DNA of 64,000 nt from positions 38,851,437 through 38,915,436 of the forward strand of contig NC_071334.1 of NCBI RefSeq assembly GCF_027744825.2. Direction: 5' to 3'. Within the stretch, counting starts at the first letter, position 1; every line of letters starts with the position of its first letter. Below are positions 52,829 through 63,732 of the stretch, piece by piece. The position numbers were made by a program, and so were the translations under genes. This stretch comes from Synchiropus splendidus (lineage: Eukaryota > Chordata > Actinopteri > Syngnathiformes > Callionymidae). The notes under the pieces were generated by a model that was not told the DNA's origin, ran no database searches, and saw nothing but the letters and a program-made list of their open reading frames with translations.

Positions 52829-55272
52829 TCAAAAAACACTTCAGACAGCTTAGATTTGATGTGCAACTACTAGAAAGACCCTTTCTGCTATAGTGGGAGG
52901 TTAAAATTTCATGTTCTGAAGCTTCCCTGAAAAGTTATGGCACAATGCACAAAAACGCTTTTCAGCCTGAGATAAGGTGGGTTTCGGAACGCCAAACATA
53001 AAAGTGTTGATAACTTTCGAAAAACACTTCAGACAGCTTAGATTTGATGTGTACCTACTAGAAAGGCCCTTTCTGCTATAGTGGGAGGTTAAAATTTCAT
53101 GTTCTGAAGCTTCCCTGAAAAGTTATGGCACAATGCGTAAAAACGCTTTTCAGCCTGAGATAAGGTGGGTTTCGGAACGCCAAACATAAAAGTGTTGATA
53201 ACTTACGAAAAACACTTCCGACAGCTTAGATTTGATGTGCACCTACTAGAAAGACCCTTTCTGCTATAGTGGGAGGTTAAAATTTCATGTTCTGAAGCTT
53301 CCCTGAAAAGTTATGGCACAATGCACAAAAACGCTTTTCAGCCTGAGATAAGGTGGGTTTCGGAACGCCAAACATAAAAGTGTTGATAACTTTCGAAAAA
53401 CACTTCAGACAGCTTAGATTTGATGTGCACCTACTAGAAAGGCCCTTTCTGCTATAGTGGGAGGTTAAAATTTCATGTTCTGAAGCCTCCCTGAAAAGTT
53501 ATGGCACAATGCGTAAAAACGCTTTTCAGCCTGAGATAAGGTGGGTTTCGGTACGCCAAACATAAAAGTGTTAATAACTTTCGAAAAACACTTCAGACAG
53601 CTTAGATTAGATGTGCAACTACTAGAAAGACCCTTTATGCTATAGTGGGAGGTTAAAATTTCATGTTCTGAAGCTTCCCTGAAAAGTTATGGCACAATGC
53701 ACAAAAAGGCTTTTCAGCCTGAGATAAGGTGGGTTTCGGAACGCCAAACATAAAAGTGTTGATAACTTTCGAAAAACACTTCAGACAGCTTAGATTTGAT
53801 GTGCACCTACTAGAAAGGCCCTTTCTGCTATAGTGGGAGGTTAAAATTTCATGTTCTGAAGCTTCCCTGAAAGGTTATGGCACAATGCGTAAAAACGCTT
53901 TTCAGCCTGAGATAAGGTGGGTTTCGGAACGCCAAACATAAAAGTGTTAATAACTTTCGAAAAACACTTCAGACAGCTTAGATTTGATGTGCAACTACTA
54001 GAAAGACCCTTTCTGCTATAGTGGGAGGTTAAAATTTCATGTTCTGAAGCTTCCCTGAAAAGTTATGGCACAATGCACAAAAACGCTTTTCAGCCTGAGA
54101 TAAGGTGGGTTTCGGAACGCCAAACATAAAAGTGTTAATAACTTTCGAAAAACACTTCAGACAGCTTAGATTTGATGTGCACCTACTAGAAAGGCCCTTT
54201 CTGCTATAGTGGGAGGTTAAAATTTCATGTTCTGAAGCCTCCCTGAAAAGTTATGGCACAATGCGTAAAAACGCTTTTCAGCCTGAGATAAGGTGGGTTT
54301 CGGTACGCCAAACATAAAAGTGTTAATAACTTTCGAAAAACACTTCAGACAGCTTAGATTAGATGTGCAACTACTAGAAAGACCCTTTATGCTATAGTGG
54401 GAGGTTAAAATTTCATGTTCTGAAGCTTCCCTGAAAAGTTATGGCACAATGCACAAAAAGGCTTTTCAGCCTGAGATAAGGTGGGTTTCGGAACGCCAAA
54501 CATAAAAGTGTTGATAACTTTCGAAAAACACTTCAGACAGCTTAGATTTGATGTGCACCTACTAGAAAGGCCCTTTCTGCTATAGTGGGAGGTTAAAATT
54601 TCATGTTCTGAAGCTTCCCTGAAAAGTTATGGCACAATGCGTAAAAACGCTTTTCAGCCTGAGATAAGGTGGGTTTCGGAACGCCAAACATAAAAGTGTT
54701 GATAACTTTCGAAAAACACTTCAGACAGCTTAGATTTGATGTGCACCTACTAGAAAGGCCCTTTCTGCTATAGTGGGAGGTTAAAATTTCATGTTCTGAA
54801 GCTTCCCTGAAAAGTTATGGCACAATGCGTAAAAACGCTTTTCAGCCTGAGATAAGGTGGGTTTCGGAACGCCAAACATAAAAGTGTTAATAACTTTCGA
54901 AAAACACTTCAGACAGCTTAGATTTGATGTGCAACTACTAGAAAGACCCTTTCTGCTATAGTGGGAGGTTAAAATTTCATGTTCTGAAGCTTCCCTGAAA
55001 AGTTATGGCACAATGCACAAAAACGCTTTTCAGCCTGAGATAAGGTGGGTTTCGGAACGCCAAACATAAAAGTGTTAATAACTTTCGAAAAACACTTCAG
55101 ACAGCTTAGATTTGATGTGCACCTACAAGAAAGGCCCTTTCTGCTATAGTGGGAGGTTAAAATTTCATGTTCTGAAGCTTCCCTGAAAAGTTATGGCACA
55201 ATGCGTAAAAACGCTTTTCAGCCTGAGATAAGGTGGGTTTCGGAACGCCAAACATAAAAGTGTTGATAACTT
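52829..55272. repeat. Partial second copy of the 5,264-bp unit (13 monomers)
   Basis: Monomers 282-294 match 254-266 in order, with GAAAGGTT, GGTACGCC and CTACAAGAAAGG at the expected +5,264-bp positions. After the CTACAAGAAAGG monomer the link is GTTGAT instead of GTTAAT, and the array jumps to a TTCCATG-type block. The copy therefore breaks at about 55250-55270. Confidence 0.85.
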
Positions 55273-56964
55273 TCGAAAAACACTTCAGACAGCTTAGATT
55301 TGATGTGCAACTACTAGAAAGACCCTTTCTGCTATAGTGGGAGGTTAAAATTTCATGTTCTGAAGCTTCCCTGAAAAGTTATGGCACAATGCACAAAAAC
55401 GCTTTTCAGCCTGAGATAAGGTGGGTTTCGGAACGCCAAACATAAAAGTGTTGATAACTTTCGAAAAACACTTCAGACAGCTTAGATTTGATGTGCACCT
55501 ACTAGAAAGACCCTTTCTGCTATAGTGGGAGGTTAAAATTTCATGTTCTGAAGCTTCCATGAAAAGTTATGCCACAATGCACAAAAATGCTTTTCAGCCA
55601 GAGATAACGTGGGTTTCGGAACGCCAAAAATAAAAGTGTTGATAACTTTCGAAAAACATTTCAGACAGCTTAGATTTGATGTGCAACTACTAGAAAGACC
55701 CTTTCTGCTATAGTGGGAGGTTAAAATTTCATGTTCTGAAGCTTCCCTGAAAAGTTATGGCACAATGCACAAAAACGCTTTTCAGCCTGAGATAAGGTGG
55801 GTTTCGGAACGCCAAACATAAAAGTGTTAATAACTTTCGAAAAACACTTCCGACAGCTTAGATTAGATGTGCAACTACTAGAAAGACCCTTTCTGCTATA
55901 GTGGGAGGTTAAAATTTCATGTTCTGAAGCTTCCCTGAAAAGTTATGGCACAATGCACAAAAACGCTTTTCAGCCTGAGATAAGGTGGGTTTCGGAACGC
56001 CAATCATAAAAGTGTTGATAACTTTCGAAAAACACTTCAGACAGCTTAGATTTGATGTGCACCTACTAGAAAGGCCCTTTCTGCTATAGTGGGAGGTTAA
56101 AATTTCAAGTTCTGAAGCTTCCCTGAAAAGCTATGGCACAATGCGTAAAAACGCTTTTCAGCCTGAGATAAGGTGGGTTTCGGAACGCCAAACATAAAAG
56201 TGTTAATAACTTTCGAAAAACACTCCAGACAGCTTAGATTTGATGTGCAACTACTAGAAAGACCCTTTCTGCTATAGTGGGAGGTTAAAATTTCATGTTC
56301 TGAAGCTTCCCTGAAAAGTTATGGCACAATGCACAAAAACGCTTTTCAGCCTGAGATAATGTGGGTTTCGGAACGCCAAACATAAAAGTGTTGATAACCT
56401 TCGAAAAACATTTCAGACAGCTTAGATTTGATGTGCAACTACTAGAAAGACGCTTTCTGCTATAGTGGGAGGTTAAAATTTCATGTTCTGAAGCTTCCCT
56501 GAAAAGTTATGGCACAATGCACAAAAACGCTTTTCAGCCTGAGATAAGGTGGGTTTCGGAACGCCAAACATAAAAGTGTTGATAACTTTCGAAAAACACT
56601 TCAGACAGCTTAGATTTGATGTGCACCTACTAGAAAGGCCCTTTCTGCTATAGTGGGAGGTTAAAATTTCATGTTCTGAAGCTTCCCTGAAAAGTTATGG
56701 CACAATGCGTAAAAACGCTTTTCAGCCTGAGATAAGGTGGGTTTCGGAACGCCAAACATAAAAGTGCTAATAACTATCGAAAAACACTTCAGACAGCTAA
56801 GACTTTATGTGCAACTACTAGAAAGACCCTTTATGCTATAGTGGGAGGTTAAAATTTCATGTTCTGAAGCTTCCCTGAAAAGTTATGGCACAATGCACAA
56901 AAACGCTTTTCAGCCTGAGATAAGGTGGGTTTCGGAACGCCAAACATAAAAGTGTTAATAACTT
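55273..56964. repeat. Right-flank copy of the TTCCATG block (monomers 295-303)
   Basis: It follows the order of monomers 28-35 but lacks the GCGAAGATTTTATATGCC monomer (31/90). Monomer 298 starts with the AAT link that precedes 31 and continues with GATTAGATG of 32, so one whole monomer was lost in register. Private changes: GATAACGTGG near 55605, CAATCAT near 56001, AAGCTATGG near 56128, ATAATGTGG near 56357. Confidence 0.75.
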
Positions 56965-59900
56965 TCGAAAAACACTTCAGACAGCTTAGATTTGATGTGC
57001 ACCTACTAGAAAGACCCTTTCTGCTATAGTGGGAGGTTAAAATTTCATGTTCTGAAGCTTCCCTGAAAAGTTATGCCACAATGCACAAAAACGCTTTTCA
57101 GCCTGAGATAAGGTGGGTTTCGGAACGCCAAACATAAAAGTGTTGATAACTTTCGAAAAACACTTCCGACAGCTTAGATTTGATGTGCACCTACTAGAAA
57201 GACCCTTTCTGCTATAGTGGGAGGTTAAAATTTCATGTTCTGAAGCTTCCCTGAAAAGTTATGGCACAATGCGTAAAAACGCTTTTCAGCCTGAGATAAG
57301 GTGGGTTTCGGAACGCCAAACATAAAAGTGTTAATAACTTTCGAAAAACACTTCAGACAGCTTAGATTTGATGTGCAACTACTAGAAAGACCCTTTCTGC
57401 TATAGTGGGAGGTTAAAATTTCATGTTCTGAAGCTTCCCTGAAAAGTTATGGCACAATGCACAAAAACGCTTTTCAGCCTGAGATAAGGTGGGTTTCGGT
57501 ACGCCAAACATAAAAGTGTTGATAACTTTCGAAAAACACTTCAGACAGCTTAGATTAGATGTGCAACTACTAGAAAGACCCTTTCTGCTATAGTGGGAGG
57601 TTAAAATTTCATGTTCTGAAGCTTCCCTGAAAAGTTATGGCACAATGCGTAAAAACGCTTTTCAGCCTGAGATAAGGTGGGTTTCGGAACGCCAAACATA
57701 AAAGTGTTAATGACTATCGAAAAACACTTCAGACAGCTAAGATTTTATGTGCAACTACTAGAAAGACCCTTTATGCTATAGTGGGAGGTTAAAATTTCAT
57801 GTTCTGAAGCTTCCCTGAAAAGTTATGGCACAATGCACAAAAACGCTTTTCAGCCTGAGATAAGGTGGGTTTCGGAACGCCAAACATAAAAGTGTTAATA
57901 ACTTTCGAAAAACACTTCAGACAGCTTAGATTTGATGTGCACCTACTTCAAAGACTCTTTCTGCTATAGTGGGAGGTTAAAATTTCTTGTTCTGAAGCTT
58001 CCCTGAAAAGTTATGCCACAATGCACAAAAACGCTTTTCAGCCTGAGATAAGGTGGGTTTCGGAACGCCAAACATAAAAGTGTTGATAACTTTCGAAAAA
58101 CACTTCCGACAGCTTAGATTTGATGTGCACCTACTAGAAAGACCCTTTCTGCTAAAGTGGGAGGTTAAAATTTCATGTTCTGAAGCTTCCCTGAAAAGTT
58201 ATGGCACAATGCACAAAAAGGCTTTTCAGCCTGAGATAAGGTGGGTTTCGGAACGCCAAACATAAAAGTGTTGATAACTTTCGAAAAACACTTCAGACAG
58301 CTTAGATTTGATGTGCACGTACTAGAAAGGCCCTTTCTGCTATAGTGGGAGGTTAAAATTTCATGTTCTGAAGCTTCCCTGAAAAGTTATGGCACAATGC
58401 GTAAAACCGCTTTTCAGCCTGAGATAAGGTGGGTTTCGGAACGCCAAACATAAAAGTGTTAATAACTATCGAAAAACACTTCAGACAGCTAAGATTTTAT
58501 GTGCAACTACTAGAAAGATCCTTTATGCTATAGTGGGAGGTTAAAATTTCATGTTCTGAAGCTTCCCTGAAAAGTTATGGCACAATGCACAAAAACGCTT
58601 TTCAGCCTGAGATAAGGTGGGTTTCGGAACGCCAAACATAAAAGTGTTAATAACTTTCGAAAAACACTTCAGACAGCTTAGATTTGATGTGCACCTACTA
58701 GAAAGACCCTTTCTGCTATAGTGGGAGGTTAAAATTTCATGTTCTGAAGCTTCCCTGAAAAGTTATGGCACAATGCACAAAAACGCTTTTCAGCCTGAGA
58801 TAAGGTGGGTTTCGGAACGCCAAACATGAAAGTGTTAATAACTTTCGAAAAACACTTCAGACAGCTTAGATTTGATGTGCACCTACTAGAAAGACCCTTT
58901 CTGCTATAGTGGGAGGTTAAAATTTCATGTTCTGAAGCTTCCCTGAAAAGTTATGCCACAATGCACAAAAACGCTTTTCAGCCTGAGATAAGGTGGGTTT
59001 CGGAACGCCAAACATAAAAGTGTTGATAACTTTCGAAAAACACTTCCGACAGCTTAGATTTGATGTGCACCTACTAGAAAGACCCTTTCTGCTATAGTGG
59101 GAGGTTAAAATTTCATGTTCTGAAGCTTCCCTGAAAAGTTATGGCACAATGCGTAAAAACGCTTTTCAGCCTGAGATAAGGTGGGTTTCGGAACGCCAAA
59201 CATAAAAGTGTTAATAACTTTCGAAAAACACTTCAGACAGCTTAGATTTGATGTGCAACTACTAGAAAGACCCTTTCTGCTATAGTGGGAGGTTAAAATT
59301 TCATGTTCTGAAGCTTCTCTGAAAAGTTATGGCACCATGCACAAAAACGCTTTTCAGCCTGAGATAAGGTGGGTTTCGGAACGCCAAACATAAAAGTGTT
59401 GATAACTTTCGAAAAACACTTCAGACAGCTTAGATTTGATGTGTACCTACTAGGAAGGCCCTTTCTGCTATAGTGGGAGATTAAAATTTCATGTTCTGAA
59501 GCTTCCCTGAAAAGTTATGGCACAATGCGTAAAAACGCTTTTCAGCCTGAGATAAGGTGGGTTTCGGAACGCCAAACATAAAAGTGCTAATAACTATCGA
59601 AAAACACTTCAGACAGCTTAGATTTGATGTGCACCTACTAGAAAGACCCTTTCTGCTATAGTGGAAGGTTAAAATTTCATGTTCTGAAGCTTCCCTGAAA
59701 AGTTATGCCACAATGCACAAAAACGCTTTTCAGCCTGAGATAAGGTGGGTTTCGGAACGCAAAACATAAAAGTGTTGATAACTTTCGAAAAACACTTCCG
59801 ACAGCTTAGATTTGATGTGCACCTACTAGAAAGACCCTTTATGCTATAGTGGGAGGTTCAAATTTCATGTTCTGAAGCTTCCCTGAAAAGTTATGGCACA

Positions 59901-59972
59901 ATGCACAAAAACGCTTTTCAGCCTGAGATAAGGTGGGTTTCGGAACGCCAAACATAAAAGTGTTGATAACTT
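56965..59972. repeat. Right-flank copy of the 16-monomer block (monomers 304-319)
   Basis: Monomers 304-319 match 40-55 at +264 monomers. The end (319, with TTATGC) is closer to monomer 104 than to 55, which places a switch between the two related left-flank sources. Private substitutions include CATGAAAGTG near 58825, CACCATGC near 59333, CTAGGAAGG near 59450, GTGGAAGG near 59661 and GCAAAACAT near 59759. Confidence 0.8.
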
Positions 59973-62604
59973 TCGAAAAACACTTCAGACAGCTTAGATT
60001 TGATGTGCACCTACTAGAAAGGCCCTTTCTGCTATAGTGGGAGGTTTAAATTTCATGTTCTGAAGCCTCCCTGAAAAGTTATGGCACAATGCGTAAAAAC
60101 GCTTTTCAGCCTGAGATAAGGTGGGTTTCGGAACGCCAAACATAAAAGTGTTAATAACTTTCGAAAAACACTTCAGACAGCTTAGATTTGATGTGCAACT
60201 ACTAGAAAGACCCTTTCTGCTATAGTGGGAGGTTAAAATTTCATGTTCTGAAGCTTCCCTGAAAAGTTATGGCACAATGCACAAAAACGCTTTTCAGCCT
60301 GTGATAAGGTGGGTTTCGGAACGCCAAACATAAAAGTGTTGATAACTTTCGAAAAACACTTCAGACAGCTTAGATTTGATGTGCACCTACTAGAAAGGCC
60401 CTTTCTGCTATAGTGGGAGGTTAAAATTTCATGTTCTGAAGCCTCCCTGAAAAGTTATGGCACAATGCGTAAAAACGCTTTTCAGCCTGAGATAAGGTGG
60501 GTTTCGGAACGCCAAACATAAAAGTGTTAATAACTTTCGAAAAACACTTCAGACAGCTTAGATTTGATGTGCAACTACTAGAAAGACCCTTTCTGCTATA
60601 GTGGGAGGTTAAAATTTCATGTTCTGAAGCTTCCCTGAAAAGTTATGGCACAATGCGTAAAAACGCTTTTCAGCCTGAGATAAGGTGGGTTTCGGAACGC
60701 CAAACATAAAAGTGTTAATGACTATCGAAAAACACTTCAGACAGCTAAGATTTTATGTGCAACTACTAGAAAGACCCTTTATGCTATAGTGGGAGGTTAA
60801 AATTTCATGTTCTGAAGCTTCCCTGAAAAGTTATGGCACAATGCACAAAAACGCTTTTCAGCCTGAGATAAGGTGGGTTTCGGAAAGCCAAACATAAAAG
60901 TGTTAATAACTTTCGAAAAACACTTCAGACAGCTTAGATTTGATGTGCACCTACTAGAAAGACCCTTTCTGCTATAGTGGGAGGTTAAAATTTCATGTTC
61001 TGAAGCTTCCCTGAAAAGTTATGCCACAATGCACAAAAACGCTTTTCAGCCTGAGATAAGGTGGGTTTCGGAACGCCAAACATAAAAGTGTTGATAACTT
61101 TCGAAAAACACTTCCGACAGCTTAGATTTGATGTGCACCTACTAGAAAGACCCTTTCTGCTATAGTGGGAGGTTAAAATTTCATGTTCTGAAGCTTCCCT
61201 GAAAAGTTATGGCACAATGCACAAAAAGGCTTTTCAGCCTGAGATAAGGTGGGTTTCGGAACGCCAAACATAAAAGTGTTGATAACTTTCGAAAAACACT
61301 TCAGACAGCTTAGATTTGATGTGCACCTACTAGAAAGGCCCTTTCTGCTATAGTGGGAGGTTAAAATTTCATGTTCTGAAGCTTCCCTGAAAAGTTATGG
61401 CACAATACGTAAAAACGCTTTTCAGCCTGAGATAAGGTGGGTTTCGGAACGCCAAACATAAAAGTGTTAATAACTATCGAAAAACACTTCAGACAGCTAA
61501 GATTTTATGTGCAGCTACTAGAAAGATCCTTTATGCTATAGTGGGAGGTTAAAATTTCATGTTCTAAAGCTTCCCTGAAAAGTTATGGCACAATGCACAA
61601 AAACGCTTTTCAGCCTGAGATAAGGTGGGTTTCGGAACGCCAAACATAAAAGTGTTAATAACTTTCGAAAAACACTTCAGACAGCTTAGATTTGATGTGC
61701 ACCTACTAGAAAGACCCTTTCTGCTATAGTGGGAGGTTAAAATTTCATGTTCTGAAGCTTCCCTGAAAAGTTATGCCACAATGCACAAAAACGCTTTTCA
61801 GCCTGAGATAAGGTGGGTTTCGGAACGCCAAACATAAAAGTGTTGATAACTTTCGAAAAACACTTCAGACAGCTTAGATTAGATGTGCAACTACTAGAAA
61901 GACCCTTTCTGCTATAGTGGGAGGTTAAAATTTCATGTTCTGAAGCTTCCCTGAAAAGTTATGGCACAATGCGTAAAAACGCTTTTCAGCCTGAGATAAG
62001 GTGGGTTTCGGAACGCCAAACATAAAAGTGTTAATGACTATCGAAAAACACTTCAGACAGCTAAGATTTTATGTGCAACTACTAGAAAGACCCTTTATGC
62101 TATAGTGGGAGGTTAAAATTTCATGTTCTGAAGCTTCCCTGAAAAGTTATGGCACAATGCACAAAAACGCTTTTCAGCCTGAGATAAGGTGGGTTTCGGA
62201 ACGCCAAACATAAAAGTGTTAATAACTTTCGAAAAACACTTCAGACAGCTAATATTTGATGTACAACTACTAGAAAGACCCTTTCTGCTATACTGGGAGG
62301 TTAAAATTTCATGTTCTGAAGCTTCCCTGAAAAGTTATGGCACAATGCACAAAAACGCTTTTCAGCCTGAGATAAGGTGGGTTTCGGAACGCCAAACATA
62401 AAAGTGTTGATAACTTTCGAAAAACACTTCAGACAGCTTAGATTTGATGTGCAACTACTAGAAAGACCCTTTCTGCTATAGTGGGAGGTTAAAATTTCAT
62501 GTTCTGAAGCTTCCCTGAAAAGTTATGGCACAATGCACAAAAACGCTTTTCAGCCTGAGATAAGGTGGGTTTCGGAACGCCAAACACAAAAGTGTTGATA
62601 ACTT
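59973..62604. repeat. Right-flank copy of the 18-23 kb mosaic (monomers 320-333)
   Basis: Monomers 320-325 match 105-110 (+215) and 327-333 match 115-121 (+212). GGTTTAAATTT, GGAAAGCC, AATACGTAAAA, GATCC, TATACTGG and CAAACACAAAAG appear in that order. Private changes include CCTGTGAT near 60299 and TTCTAAAGC near 61563. Confidence 0.8.
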
Positions 62605-63732
62605 TCGAAAAACACTTCAGACAGCTTAGATTTGATGTGCACCTACTTCAAAGACTCTTTCTGCTATAGTGGGAGGTTAAAATTTCTTGTTCTGAAGCTT
62701 CCCTGAAAAGTTATGCCACAATGCACAAAAACGCTTTTCAGCCTGAGATAAGGTGGGTTTCGGAACGCCAAACATAAAAGTGTTGATAACTTTCGAAAAA
62801 CACTTCAGACAGCTTAGATTAGATGTGCAACTACTAGAAAGACCCTTTCTGCTATAGTGGGAGGTTAAAATTTCATGTTCTGAAGCTTCCCTGAAAAGTT
62901 ATGGCACAATGCGTAAAAACGCTTTTCAGCCTGAGATAAGGTGGGTTTCGGAACGCCAAACATAAAAGTGTTAATGACTATCGAAAAACACTTCAGACAG
63001 CTAAGATTTTATGTGCAACTACTAGAAAGACCCTTTATGCTATAGTGGGAGGTTAAAATTTCATGTTCTGAAGCTTCCCTGAAAAGTTATGGCACAATGC
63101 ACAAAAACGCTTTTCAGCCTGAGATAAGGTGGGTTTCGGAACGCCAAACATAAAAGTGTTAATAACTTTCGAAAAACACTTCAGACAGCTAATATTTGAT
63201 GTACAACTACTAGAAAGACCCTTTCTGCTATACTGGGAGGTTAAAATTTCATGTTCTGAAGCTTCCCTGAAAAGTTATGGCACAATGCACAAAAACGCTT
63301 TTCAGCCTGAGATAAGGTGGGTTTCGGAACGCCAAACATAAAAGTGTTGATAACTTTCGAAAAACACTTCAGACAGCTTAGATTTGATGTGCAACTACTA
63401 GAAAGACCCTTTCTGCTATAGTGGGAGGTTAAAATTTCATGTTCTGAAGCTTCCCTGAAAAGTTATGGCACAATGCACAAAAACGCTTTTCAGCCTGAGA
63501 TAAGGTGGGTTTCGGAACGCCAAACACAAAAGTGTTGATAACTTTCGAAAAACACTTCAGACAGCTTAGATTTGATGTGCACCTACTTCAAAGACTCTTT
63601 CTGCTATAGTGGGAGGTTAAAATTTCTTGTTCTGAAGCTTCCCTGAAAAGTTATGCCACAATGCACAAAAACGCTTTTCAGCCTGAGATAAGGTGGGTTT
63701 CGGAACGCCAAACATAAAAGTGTTGATAACTT
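61853..63732. repeat. 5-monomer (940-bp) tandem duplication near the right edge
   Basis: Monomers 330-334 and 335-339 carry the same five-step string: GATTAGATG; TAAGATTTTATG with TTATGC; TAATATTTGATG with TATACTGG; plain with CAAACACAAAAG; CTACTTCAAAGACTC with TTTCTTGTTC. I noticed no difference between the two copies. The string joins two lineages that are separate elsewhere (120-121 and 45), so the junction was made first and then duplicated. Confidence 0.85.
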
